Assembly (NCBI RefSeq): GCF_030347995.1
Contig: NZ_JAQIBC010000003.1
Location: 62,001 to 126,000 of the forward strand
DNA length: 64,000 bases
Reading direction: 5' to 3'
Source of the DNA: Sulfurovum xiamenensis
Lineage (GTDB): Bacteria > Campylobacterota > Campylobacteria > Campylobacterales > Sulfurovaceae
Position numbers and translations under genes: made by a program. The notes below the pieces were generated by a model. That model made no database searches. It saw only the letters and a list, made by a program, of their open reading frames with translations, and was not told the DNA's origin. Position 1 is the stretch's first letter. The number at the start of each line of letters is the position of its first letter. Below, in pieces: positions 26,501 to 34,971 of this stretch.

Positions 26501-27228
26501 AATCCGGCATTGGGGTCAAACCCAAATCCTCCGCCGCCAAAATCCGGCGTGCCAAAACTCTGTGTTGCAAACGAGGGATCTTGATATCCCTCTTGTACAG
26601 AGAGTCCTCTTAACATCGTGATGTCCATTTTGGGGTCTATCCCTTTAGGGCACACAGCGGTACACTCACCGCATAGGGTACAATCCCACACACCATTACT
26701 CTGAATGTTATCGATGATGCTTTTTGCTTTACTTTCACGTTTGTCTGTACTGTAACGATAGGCACGAGTCAACGCAAAAGGGCCAAGGAAGTCAGGGTTT
26801 ACTGCATAGACAGGACAGGCGGAATAGCATGAGTCACAAAGTATGCAGTCTGTTTGTCTTTCAGAGAGTTTTTCATCGCTGTGTGTCAGCGAGGCCTCCT
26901 GTGCACTATGCATCCATGCGGTACTTTTTTGAAGTGTCTCTTTGGCTTTGTGTTTATCTACTTTGAGGTCACGCAGTACAGGGTGGTACTGTAGCGGCTC
27001 AATAATATCTTCTGGTTTTACTTTATAGGCACAGGCAAGTACTTCTCTTCCATTCACACGTACGGCACATGTACCGCAAACCGAAGCACGGCATCCTGCA
27101 GAAAAAGTAAGTGAGGCATCCTGTGTCTCTTTGATATAGCTCAGGGCATTTAGAAGAGGAATCTCTCCTTCAGGAAGGGTGTAGGATTTATGGGTACCTG
27201 TTTCACTTCGAAAGATCTTTATTTGCAT
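26497..27228 (-). CDS. Succinate dehydrogenase/fumarate reductase-like iron-sulfur subunit
   Basis: The 243 residues show a plant-type [2Fe-2S] site (Cys46, 51, 54, 66) and two complete CxxCxxCxxxCP motifs (Cys128-138 and Cys183-193). In classical SdhB/FrdB the second motif lacks one of these cysteines and holds a [3Fe-4S] cluster. The extra Cys186 suggests a second [4Fe-4S] cluster, as described for archaeal E-type enzymes. The C-terminus ends in a glycine/phenylalanine-rich tail. It overlaps the flavoprotein gene by 10 bases. No membrane-anchor or CCG-domain subunit gene is adjacent. Confidence 0.9.
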   Translation of the reverse strand: MQIKIFRSETGTHKSYTLPEGEIPLLNALSYIKETQDASLTFSAGCRASVCGTCAVRVNGREVLACAYKVKPEDIIEPLQYHPVLRDLKVDKHKAKETLQKSTAWMHSAQEASLTHSDEKLSERQTDCILCDSCYSACPVYAVNPDFLGPFALTRAYRYSTDKRESKAKSIIDNIQSNGVWDCTLCGECTAVCPKGIDPKMDITMLRGLSVQEGYQDPSFATQSFGTPDFGGGGFGFDPNAGF

Positions 27229-28823
27229 GTTTCTTCCTTTCCTAAGTGGTATATACTGTGTTTTTTCAGTGCTTCATTCTCACTTTCAAATCCGATTTTG
27301 AAGTGTGCCCCTCGGCTTTCATCCCTTTCAATAGCCGAAGTGATGATAGCAGGTGCTAAAAGCAGGGCATTTTTAAATTCCAAAAATTCTATGAGGTTCT
27401 GGTTGTTCGCAGGGCTTTTGTCTGCGATCCCCATCTCTTTTTGACTCTCTTGCATTGCAGTGACTTCAGCAAAAGCTTCATGGAGATGGTCATTGTCCCT
27501 AACGATACCGACCTTATGATAAAAAAGATTCCCCAGTCTCTCTCGGTAAGGGTAAAAATTGACAGCTTCTGCCTGTGACAAGAGTGTTTCTATCTCTTGG
27601 GCATCTTTCTGTCGTTGGGTATCATCTGCAGGAGTATCGCTTACATCAAGGGTATATTTGCAAGCATTGGTTCCTGCCAGTTTTCCTAAAGCGGTGATCT
27701 CAAGCAGTGAGTTCCCCCCAAGACGGTTGGCACCATGTACTTTGGCATTGGAACATTCACCTACGGCGAAACACCCTTTGATGCCATTGACCTCCAACAT
27801 ACTGTCTACCTCTATCCCGCCCATCGTGTAGTGCGCGACAGGTTTGATGGGGATGAGCGCTTTTGCAGGGTCCACATGTTCATGCAATTTACAGAGCTCT
27901 ACCTCTTGTGGGAGTAGCTCCATGAGTTTTTCCTCTCCCAGGTGACGTACATCCAAAAAGACCCGCTGTCCCTCTTGGATCTGGCTAAAGATGGCACGGG
28001 CGACTTCATCACGTGGTTTGAGCTCATCTACAAAACGCTCACCCTTCTCATTGACAAGATACCCGCCTTCCCCTCTGGCAGATTCAGAGACTAAAATGGA
28101 GGAGTGTTTGAGTGCCGTGGGATGGAATTGGATGAATTCCATGTCAGAGACTGCTCCGCCTGCACGCAGTACTGCAGCTATACCGTCTCCTGTAGAGCCA
28201 TAGGCGTTGGTCGTAAACCCATGATAGAGGGCACCATATCCTCCTGTGGCGATCACAATAGATTTTGCATTGATCTGCTTGACCTCACCTGTACGTATCT
28301 CTAAAAAGGTGGCACCTTTGACTCTCCCTTCTTCTGTGATAAGATTGAGAAGATAGTGCTCATCCAAAAAGTTAATCTCTTCTTTCAAACAGGTGTCATA
28401 CAATGTATGGAGTATTTTCAGCCCGGTATAGTCTTGGGCATAACAGGCACGTTTTGCCGATGCCCCACCCATTTGACGTTGGGCTATGGTTTGGGTACCG
28501 GTCTCTCCGTTGTCCAGCCTTGAAAAAGGCACACCCAAACGCTCTAACCATGCGATGGTCCCAGGAGCCTCTTCGCACATTTGTTTTACCATGGCTTCAT
28601 CACAAAGTCCCTTTGCTGATTTGATGGTATCTGCAATATGAGAACGTATATGGTCTTCACCGACATTGCCAAGGGCAGCGTTCATGCCTCCCTGTGCCAT
28701 AGAGGTTTGTGAATTGGTTGGATAGGCTTTACCTGCTACGGTGACAGAAGCCCCGGCATTTTTTGCTGAAAGTGCCGCTGTAAGACCCGCACCACCCGAA
28801 CCGATGATCAGTACATCTATCAT
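27219..28823 (-). CDS. Succinate dehydrogenase/fumarate reductase-like flavoprotein subunit
   Basis: The 534 residues have the FAD-binding GSGGAGLTAAL start, FHPTAL, SESARGEGGYL, RDEVARAI and the VAHYTMGGI block, all typical of SdhA/FrdA. The histidine that binds FAD covalently in E. coli FrdA (SHTVAA) is replaced by Gln39 (SQTSMAQGG), so FAD is probably non-covalent. Known enzymes of that kind favour fumarate reduction. It may serve fumarate reduction in a reductive TCA cycle with a soluble donor; this is inference. Its ATG overlaps the dehydrogenase stop by 4 bases. L-aspartate oxidase is related but would not be paired with an SdhB-like partner. Confidence 0.88.
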   Translation of the reverse strand: MIDVLIIGSGGAGLTAALSAKNAGASVTVAGKAYPTNSQTSMAQGGMNAALGNVGEDHIRSHIADTIKSAKGLCDEAMVKQMCEEAPGTIAWLERLGVPFSRLDNGETGTQTIAQRQMGGASAKRACYAQDYTGLKILHTLYDTCLKEEINFLDEHYLLNLITEEGRVKGATFLEIRTGEVKQINAKSIVIATGGYGALYHGFTTNAYGSTGDGIAAVLRAGGAVSDMEFIQFHPTALKHSSILVSESARGEGGYLVNEKGERFVDELKPRDEVARAIFSQIQEGQRVFLDVRHLGEEKLMELLPQEVELCKLHEHVDPAKALIPIKPVAHYTMGGIEVDSMLEVNGIKGCFAVGECSNAKVHGANRLGGNSLLEITALGKLAGTNACKYTLDVSDTPADDTQRQKDAQEIETLLSQAEAVNFYPYRERLGNLFYHKVGIVRDNDHLHEAFAEVTAMQESQKEMGIADKSPANNQNLIEFLEFKNALLLAPAIITSAIERDESRGAHFKIGFESENEALKKHSIYHLGKEETCK

Positions 28824-29755
28824 ATGCGCTCCATAAATCTTTGAATATTCTCTACAATACCTTCAAGAAGCTTTTTTCTCGCTTCGATACTTGCCCAAGC
28901 CATATGCGGCGTGATCAGGAGCCTTTCTTTATGTTTGACTTCATTGAGGCTATTGTCGAGTGTAAGGGGTTCTTTTTCAAGCACGTCCAGACCGGCATAG
29001 AGTATGCGTCTGTCCAGTTCAAAGGCCAGATCTCTTTCATTGACGATGCCTCCCCGTCCGAGATTTAAAAGAATAGCACCTTCTTTGATCAAAGAGAGGT
29101 TGTTCTCATTGATGAGGTTATAGGTAGCATCATTGAGCGGCGCATGAATAGAGATAATGTCACACGCTTTGAGCAGTTCTTCTAAACTCTGATTCTGGTA
29201 AGCATGTTGAAGGTTTTTCCCGCTGGTAGAGTGGTAGCTTACTTCGGCTCCGAATGCTGTTGCGACCTTGGCAACCTCTTGGCCTATGGTTCCAAAACCG
29301 ATGATCCCCCATTTTTTTCCTGATATTTCATAAAAAGGCTGACTGACATCCGTAAAAAGCCCTGATGCACTCCATGAACCATCTTTTACCACACTGTCAT
29401 AATATGCCATTTTTTCAAGGAGATAGAGTGCCATCGCAAAGGTATGTTGTACCACACTCTTGGTTGAATACCCTGCAACATTTTTGACCTCTATACCTTT
29501 GGCTTTGGCAGCATCCAGGTCTACATTATTCATCCCTGTAGCAGCGATGCAAATGAGTTTCAGAGTAGGTGTTGCTTGCATCATATCCGCAGAGATGATC
29601 ACTTTATTGGTGATGATGATGTCTGCATTCTGGATGCGTTCAAGTGTCTCTTCTTTAGAAGTGGTTTGGTAGACGGTCAGTGTTCCAAAAGATTCCAGGG
29701 CAGTGATGTCCAGGTCACTACCTAATGTTTTAGCGTCTAGTAATACGATATTCAT
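28820..29755 (-). CDS. D-2-hydroxyacid dehydrogenase family protein
   Basis: The 311 residues follow the D-isomer-specific dehydrogenase plan. The Rossmann motif is GIIGFGTIGQEVA (near residue 150). The active-site arginine is in LNLGRGGIVNERDL, the glutamate in DVLEKEPL, and the histidine in ITPHMAWAS. It is closest in type to the glycerate/hydroxypyruvate dehydrogenases, but the substrate cannot be fixed from sequence. It lies 8 bases after the VKOR-like gene and overlaps the flavoprotein gene by 4 bases. It was not called serA because the ACT domain is absent. Confidence 0.88.
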   Translation of the reverse strand: MNIVLLDAKTLGSDLDITALESFGTLTVYQTTSKEETLERIQNADIIITNKVIISADMMQATPTLKLICIAATGMNNVDLDAAKAKGIEVKNVAGYSTKSVVQHTFAMALYLLEKMAYYDSVVKDGSWSASGLFTDVSQPFYEISGKKWGIIGFGTIGQEVAKVATAFGAEVSYHSTSGKNLQHAYQNQSLEELLKACDIISIHAPLNDATYNLINENNLSLIKEGAILLNLGRGGIVNERDLAFELDRRILYAGLDVLEKEPLTLDNSLNEVKHKERLLITPHMAWASIEARKKLLEGIVENIQRFMERI

Positions 29756-29763
29756 CTATTGCC

Positions 29764-30612
29764 TTAGTGTTGAAGTATGGGTGTAGTATTATCATCTGCA
29801 CAGGAAGGAGTTTCTGTGATAGTCAGTGCACAGCCTGCATCTCCTCCTGCAGCTAAAAAATCTGAAGAGAGCCCTAAAGTACTGTTTTGTACCGGCATGG
29901 GATTAACTTCTTCTTTATTTTTTGCATCAAAATGTGCAATGATCTTTTGATCACCCTTTAAAATGGTCATGTTTGAGGACTCTTTGATAATGAGTACGGG
30001 TATAGTGCTGATATCCACAAATTTTAAAAATCCTCTGGCATTGATCTCTTTTGCAGAGATAGGTGTATAGGCTATATGATGCTCCGAAAAATACGTTTTT
30101 ATCTTTTTGCAGTGGCTGCATGTCGCTGACTGTATGAGATAGAGACCAGGGGCAGTCACAAAAGATCGATTTTGGGGAATGGTCAGGGTATTCAATCCGA
30201 TAAAAATGAAAAGCACGGTAGCCAGAACTACAGCAAAATGCTTTACTTGACTGAAGAGTGCAATGACAAGCAGAGAGGAGAAGACACTCAGACAGAAGAG
30301 ACAGGGTTCAGGGTTGGCAATGAACTGGTAGCTAATGATAGTTGTTTCAAAGGCTATACCAGAGTAAAGCAGAACGAAAAAGAGTGTTTCAAAAAAACTG
30401 CTTTTGAGTGAACGGTAGCCTGTGATGATCAAAGAGAGTACGCCGGCCAAACCAAAATAATTGAGATAAATATGGTCAAATCTAAGGAGTTCTCCCGCGA
30501 GTGCACAACCTACTTCTCCGCAAAGCGAGGTATGTTGTAACCTGAGATATGTCTCAATACCGATATAGACAAAGAGCAGAAAGGGTAAAAAAACCCTGGC
30601 AAAAAAATACAT
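29764..30612 (-). CDS. VKOR-family thiol oxidoreductase fused to a glutaredoxin/thioredoxin-like domain
   Basis: The 282 residues have five predicted membrane segments. The VKOR cysteines are present as a loop pair (Cys31, Cys36) after the first segment and an active-site CLFC (Cys104, Cys107) at the fourth. After the fifth segment comes a thioredoxin-like domain with CSHC (165-168) and a STIPVL cis-proline-type motif. The topology places both the loop pair and the extra domain in the periplasm. Bacterial VKOR proteins re-oxidise the disulfide-forming DsbA and replace DsbB; fusion to a thioredoxin domain is known in cyanobacteria. It lies 11 bases after purT. Confidence 0.82.
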   Translation of the reverse strand: MYFFARVFLPFLLFVYIGIETYLRLQHTSLCGEVGCALAGELLRFDHIYLNYFGLAGVLSLIITGYRSLKSSFFETLFFVLLYSGIAFETTIISYQFIANPEPCLFCLSVFSSLLVIALFSQVKHFAVVLATVLFIFIGLNTLTIPQNRSFVTAPGLYLIQSATCSHCKKIKTYFSEHHIAYTPISAKEINARGFLKFVDISTIPVLIIKESSNMTILKGDQKIIAHFDAKNKEEVNPMPVQNSTLGLSSDFLAAGGDAGCALTITETPSCADDNTTPILQH

Positions 30613-30623
30613 CAGTGCTCCTC

Positions 30624-31787
30624 TTAGTGATCTGAAATATTCTCTACGATCTGCGTGGCTCTTCTTTTGGCCTCTTCTACTTCATCCAGTACAAGACTGA
30701 CTGCCATACGACGGCCTACGTGGGATTCCGGCTTTCCAAAGACCCTTACAAAACTGTCTTTTGTAAAGGCAGTGTCCGGGACTTCAAGTGTAGGGTTATG
30801 GCTTTCATTTTTGGCTTTGTATGCCCCACAGGCACCTGAACCATAGAAGGTAAAGTCAAGAGGCAGTCCAAGTACTGCTCTTACATGCAGGGCAAACTCA
30901 CTTTGGCTTTGTGTCACGAGTGTGACCATCCCTGTATCATGGGGACGAGGGCTTAGTTCAGAGAAGTAGACTTCATCATCTTTCACGAAGAATTCCACAC
31001 CGAAGATACCACGGCCACCTAGACCGTCAGTGACAGATTTTGCGATCTCTTGTGCTTTTGTAAGCGATGCCGGGGTCATTTGCATCGGCTGCCATGAGAG
31101 GATGAAATCCCCATCTTTTTGCACATGCCCGATAGGCTCACAGAATGTCGTTCCTGTTTCGTTACGTACGGTTAAAAGGGTGATCTCGTAGTCAAAAGGT
31201 ATGAACTCTTCTACGATCAGTTCAGAGGCATCTCCACGTGCCTCTTTTGCCATCTCCCATGATCTTTCTATGTCATTCGCTGTTCTTGCGATACTTTGAC
31301 CATGGCCTGATGAACTCATCACAGGCTTGATGACACAAGGGAAACCTATACGCTCACCTGCTTCTTTAAGCCCTTCAAGCGTGGTCACAAACTCATATTT
31401 GCTTGTTTTTAATCCCAGTTCTTCTGCTGCAAAAACACGGATGTTCTTACGGTTCATTGTTTTATTGACCGCTTCGGCATTTGGGATTACATGAAAACCT
31501 CTGGTTTCTGCTTCAAAAAGGGCTGCAATGCTGATCGCTTCTACTTCAGGTAAGATAAAAGAGGGCTGCTCTTTTTCTATGAGTGCCAGTACGGCTTCCT
31601 TGTCCTGCATGTCTATGGCATAAGAGCGGTTAGCTACAAGGTGTGCAGGGGCATTTTCATATTTATCGACTGCGATGACCTCTATCCCAAGTCGTTGTGC
31701 TTCAATAGCAACTTCTTTACCAAGTTCACCCGAACCCAGGAGCATGATCTTAATAGCGTCTTTTTGTAATGTGGTCGTAAATGTCAT
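30624..31787 (-). CDS. purT: Formate-dependent phosphoribosylglycinamide formyltransferase
   Basis: PurT makes FGAR from GAR, formate and ATP, the folate-independent form of the third step in purine synthesis. The 387 residues show the N-terminal [19 protein letters not shown] motif and the ATP-grasp region with [12 protein letters not shown] and [12 protein letters not shown]. It heads a minus-strand operon of five genes. A TAAAAT -10-like box lies on the minus strand at 31816-31821. The folate-dependent PurN is also encoded in this window. Confidence 0.96.
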   Translation of the reverse strand: MTFTTTLQKDAIKIMLLGSGELGKEVAIEAQRLGIEVIAVDKYENAPAHLVANRSYAIDMQDKEAVLALIEKEQPSFILPEVEAISIAALFEAETRGFHVIPNAEAVNKTMNRKNIRVFAAEELGLKTSKYEFVTTLEGLKEAGERIGFPCVIKPVMSSSGHGQSIARTANDIERSWEMAKEARGDASELIVEEFIPFDYEITLLTVRNETGTTFCEPIGHVQKDGDFILSWQPMQMTPASLTKAQEIAKSVTDGLGGRGIFGVEFFVKDDEVYFSELSPRPHDTGMVTLVTQSQSEFALHVRAVLGLPLDFTFYGSGACGAYKAKNESHNPTLEVPDTAFTKDSFVRVFGKPESHVGRRMAVSLVLDEVEEAKRRATQIVENISDH

Positions 31788-31913
31788 GAGAAAACCTTCG
31801 TAAAAATATGAAATTATTTTAGCGAAAAGTTAAATAAGGTGTAATGAGTTAAAGGAAATTTGTGGTGGTTTGAGTAAAAAAGTGAGGTGAGTCGCAGGGC
31901 AGATGCCCTACAG

Positions 31914-31928
31914 CTGTAAAAATTACAG
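31914..31928 (-). terminator. Hairpin at the end of rpsU
   Basis: CTGTAA and TTACAG form a 6-pair palindrome over the rpsU stop codon. A GC-rich stem (GGGC/GCCC at about 31897-31908) follows, and a T-run lies further downstream on the minus strand. Together they are the likely rpsU terminator. Confidence 0.35.
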
Positions 31929-32135
31929 TCTAGACTCGTATCTTCTAAGCATGAAGAGTTTTTTAAGGATTTTCTTGCGAGTTGCAATCTTCTCTTTTTT
32001 TCTCTTTTCAGTCTCAGTTTCGTGGTTTTGTCTAGCTCTCGCTTCTGTCACGATAAGGTTTCTGTCGCATTGTCTTTTGAATTTTCTGTAAGCATCATCA
32101 AAAGAATCACGTTGTGATAGCATAATTCCTGGCAT
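31923..32135 (-). CDS. rpsU: 30S ribosomal protein S21
   Basis: S21 is a small basic protein of the 30S platform. The 70 residues begin [24 protein letters not shown] and continue with an arginine/lysine-rich helix ([18 protein letters not shown]), typical of the family. The ATG at 32135 has a strong AGGAAGGGGGTG site; the internal Met5 is less well placed. It is a single-gene unit with its own promoter (minus-strand TATAAT at 32202-32207), divergent from the NAD(P)HX repair gene. Confidence 0.96.
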   Translation of the reverse strand: MPGIMLSQRDSFDDAYRKFKRQCDRNLIVTEARARQNHETETEKRKKEKIATRKKILKKLFMLRRYESRL

Positions 32136-32201
32136 CGAAAGGCACCCCCTTCCTTATCAAAATTTCCTGGTTCTGGACCAAGATAGATAAATTATGATGG
32201 G

Positions 32202-32207
32202 ATTATA
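32202..32207 (-). promoter_or_regulatory. -10 box for rpsU
   Basis: The minus strand reads GATATAATCCC here, giving a leader of about 60 bases that contains a small TGGT/ACCA stem next to a purine-rich ribosome site. Confidence 0.55.
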
Positions 32208-32229
32208 TCGAGTTAGTATTAATTTGTGA

Positions 32230-32235
32230 TAAAAT
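32230..32235 (+). promoter_or_regulatory. -10 box for the NAD(P)HX repair gene
   Basis: TAAAAT lies 33 bases before the ATG at 32268, back-to-back with the rpsU promoter. The ribosome site is GAAGGAG at 32256-32262. Confidence 0.4.
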
Positions 32236-32267
32236 GGGAGGAGTAGTAAGCAGTCGAAGGAGCCAAG

Positions 32268-33686
32268 ATGCAAAAAGTATTTGAAAATTGTTATGCCTTA
32301 GATGAAAGATGTTATGAAAGCTATGGGCTGAGTGAAGATATACTGATGGAGCATGCAGCTGCGGGTATGGCTGATTATATCCGTAAACATTTTCCCAAAG
32401 GCACGTCTGTATTGATCGTGGCAGGTACTGGGAACAATGGGGCAGACGGTATCGCATTGGGGCGTCAGCTTCACGGAGATTACGAGATTAAACTACATAT
32501 CCCTTTTACTTTACATTCGGAAATGGCAAAAAGACAGTTTGAACGTGCCAGGCTTTTAGGCCTAAAAACTGTCGATGAGGTAAGCCAGACGGATATAGTG
32601 GTGGATGCTCTTTTTGGTGCAGGTCTCAATAGGAATATAGATGAGGCTACAGAACATCTACTGCATCAGCTTAATGCGATGAAAGCATATAAGATAGCCT
32701 GTGATATCCCTACAGGGGTCGGAGTGAAAGGTACACTTATGCCTATGGCATTTCATGCAGATGTGACCTTGACCATGGGAGCCTATAAAGAAGCATTGTT
32801 TTTAGATGCCTGTAAAGATGTAGTAGGAGAACTTTTACGTGTTGATCTTGGCGTGAGTTCACTGTTTTATGAAGGAGAGAGTCACACTTGTCTACTCGAG
32901 AGGTGTGATCTAAAACTTCCCAGCAGAAGAGAACAGTCCACGCATAAAGGCAGTTTCGGACATGCAGCTGTATTTTGTGGAGAAAAAGAGGGGGCGGGTA
33001 TCATCTCTGGGATGGCTGCAGCTACATTCGGTGCAGGGCTTACGACACTGGTAGTACATGAAAAGATCACACCGCCTCCTTATCTGATGCACTCAACGGT
33101 CGTTCCTGACAATGCATCGGCCATGGCCATAGGTATGGGACTGGGATGTCACTTTGAGAGTGAATTTTTACAGAAGTATGTGGTAAAGAGCCACTTGCCT
33201 ATTGTATTGGATGCAGACAGTTTCTATAATGAAGAGATCCTGGCTGTTTTGGAGCAGAAGGACAGGGAGATCGTTATCACCCCGCATCCCAAAGAGTTTG
33301 TCGTACTATGGAAGGTATTGACAGGGGAGCAGTTAACGGTGACACAGGTACAAGAGAAACGTTTTGAGATGGTACGAAAGTTCAATGACAGGTATCCGCA
33401 TATTACGATCCTGCTTAAAGGAGCAAATACCCTTATCATGCAGGAAGAGAGACTTTACATTAACCCTTTAGGATGTTCTAAACTCAGTAAAGGAGGCAGT
33501 GGAGATGTACTTTCCGGTCTCATCGTTGCACTACTTGCACAGGGCTATACGGCCATTGATGCGGCCATTCAAGCCTCTTTGGCTTTAGTGATCGCTGCAC
33601 ATCAGTATGAGGGGGCTTCTTATGCAATGCTGCCTACAGACCTGGTAGAGGAGATAGGCAGGTTAGAGTATACAGTTAAGGGCTAA
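32268..33686 (+). CDS. nnr: Bifunctional NAD(P)H-hydrate epimerase/dehydratase
   Basis: This two-domain enzyme repairs hydrated NADH and NADPH. The N-terminal YjeF domain (epimerase, about 1-200) has AGTGNNGADGIALGRQL and CDIPTGV. The C-terminal ribokinase-like dehydratase domain (about 215-472) has the ITPHPKEF motif and KGGSGDVLSGLI near the end. The 472-residue length is normal for the fused form. Downstream, 54 bases later, lies purN; the two genes are functionally unrelated. Confidence 0.95.
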   Translation: MQKVFENCYALDERCYESYGLSEDILMEHAAAGMADYIRKHFPKGTSVLIVAGTGNNGADGIALGRQLHGDYEIKLHIPFTLHSEMAKRQFERARLLGLKTVDEVSQTDIVVDALFGAGLNRNIDEATEHLLHQLNAMKAYKIACDIPTGVGVKGTLMPMAFHADVTLTMGAYKEALFLDACKDVVGELLRVDLGVSSLFYEGESHTCLLERCDLKLPSRREQSTHKGSFGHAAVFCGEKEGAGIISGMAAATFGAGLTTLVVHEKITPPPYLMHSTVVPDNASAMAIGMGLGCHFESEFLQKYVVKSHLPIVLDADSFYNEEILAVLEQKDREIVITPHPKEFVVLWKVLTGEQLTVTQVQEKRFEMVRKFNDRYPHITILLKGANTLIMQEERLYINPLGCSKLSKGGSGDVLSGLIVALLAQGYTAIDAAIQASLALVIAAHQYEGASYAMLPTDLVEEIGRLEYTVKG

Positions 33687-33740
33687 AACGCTACAATGCG
33701 ACGATAATAAGCATGACACACCAAGGCAGGGAATCATTGA

Positions 33741-34298
33741 ATGGCAAATGGTAAAAAAATAGCTGTACTTTTTAGCGGTAAAGGAAGCAACTTCGCGTAT
33801 ATCGTCAAGACTTTACATCACAAAGGATTTGAAGTTGTCGTTGCCTTGACAAATAATCCGAATGCTGAAGGTATACACATTGCAAAAGAGGCATCTATCC
33901 CTCTTGAGATCATAGATTCAAAAGCCTATGAGAGCAGGGAAGATTTTGATGCTGCAGTGGTAGAGTGCCTACACAAGTACAACCCCGACCTTACTGTACT
34001 TGCAGGTTTTATGCGTATCTTGACACCTACCTTTACAGAGCATATCAAAAGTATCAACTTGCACCCCTCTCTGCTCCCAAGACACAAAGGGCTTAATGCT
34101 ATAGAGAAGAGTTATAAAGATGAACATACCCATGGTGGAGCATCTGTGCATTATGTCACTTCTGAACTTGATGGAGGAGAGGTGATCTTACAAAAAGAGG
34201 TTGCTAAAGAGGGCTTGAGTTTTGAAGCTTATGATAAAAAGATACGGAGTATTGAAAAAGAGGCATTGGTGGAAGCCATTCAAAAGGTGCTGGGTTAA
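33741..34298 (+). CDS. purN: Phosphoribosylglycinamide formyltransferase, folate-dependent
   Basis: PurN formylates GAR using 10-formyl-tetrahydrofolate. The 185 residues have the VLFSGKGSNF start, the catalytic block around NLHPSLLPRHKG and the aspartate-containing VTSELDGGEVI motif. It performs the same step as PurT, whose gene lies 2 kb away on the other strand. Its stop codon overlaps that of the convergent thpR gene (TTAA at 34295-34298). Confidence 0.95.
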   Translation: MANGKKIAVLFSGKGSNFAYIVKTLHHKGFEVVVALTNNPNAEGIHIAKEASIPLEIIDSKAYESREDFDAAVVECLHKYNPDLTVLAGFMRILTPTFTEHIKSINLHPSLLPRHKGLNAIEKSYKDEHTHGGASVHYVTSELDGGEVILQKEVAKEGLSFEAYDKKIRSIEKEALVEAIQKVLG

Positions 34299-34795
34299 GT
34301 TTTTTTAACGGTATATCTGCAGCTGTAGTGTGCACCCTCTGAAGAGAGGTTACTCTCATAAAGGTGTATTTCAGGGAGTATCACTCCTAAAGATCTTTCA
34401 CGATAGGTTTTGAGTTTCTCTTTGTAGGCTTTGTAATCATGTATGGCTTTGATGCGGCAAAGCGTAATATGTGGTTTGAAACGGTAAAGATCAAAGCCTG
34501 AATCTCTAAACTCTCTTGCTTTGTCGTACAATGCCGTCTCTTCAGATTTAGCAAAAAAGATTTTTGGCGGCCGTCCGAAATATCCTAACGCTTTGATACT
34601 GGTATGATCTTTCATGGGGGATACATCTTGAAGTCTGTCAATGATGGGATTTACTTCTTTCACATCCCCTAGAAAGACCCAAGTCAGATGCAGATTTTGC
34701 TCTTCTACCCATTTCCCTTCGATAATATCTTTAAACTCATTTTGTATGGAAGCATAGTCATCCATGATAACAGGTGAACCGATGAAGAATCTCAT
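34295..34795 (-). CDS. thpR: RNA 2',3'-cyclic phosphodiesterase
   Basis: A 166-residue member of the 2H phosphoesterase family (ThpR/LigT). The two catalytic HxT motifs are present as HLTW (near residue 36) and HITL (near residue 109). The family opens 2',3'-cyclic phosphate ends of RNA; the biological role in bacteria is uncertain. It is a single gene convergent with purN. The start at 34795 has only a weak ribosome site. Confidence 0.88.
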   Translation of the reverse strand: MRFFIGSPVIMDDYASIQNEFKDIIEGKWVEEQNLHLTWVFLGDVKEVNPIIDRLQDVSPMKDHTSIKALGYFGRPPKIFFAKSEETALYDKAREFRDSGFDLYRFKPHITLCRIKAIHDYKAYKEKLKTYRERSLGVILPEIHLYESNLSSEGAHYSCRYTVKKT

Positions 34796-34929
34796 TTGGA
34801 TTGCCTTTCTTAACTAATGAAGTATCATATATTGACATACTTTACTAACTTTTTTCTTTAGATCTGAGATGATTTGTTCAAGGAATGGGTTGAATGGGAA
34901 AATAAAAAGCCAAGGGTGTAAAAAACCGC

Positions 34930-34935
34930 TATAAT
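34930..34935 (+). promoter_or_regulatory. -10 box for the site-2 protease gene
   Basis: TATAAT in CCGCTATAATTAAAAG lies 37 bases before the ATG at 34972. The 130 bases upstream of it hold no gene and no strong structure that I can see. Confidence 0.55.
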
Positions 34936-34971
34936 TAAAAGTTCACCCTATCAAAGTTGTAAAGGACTGGC

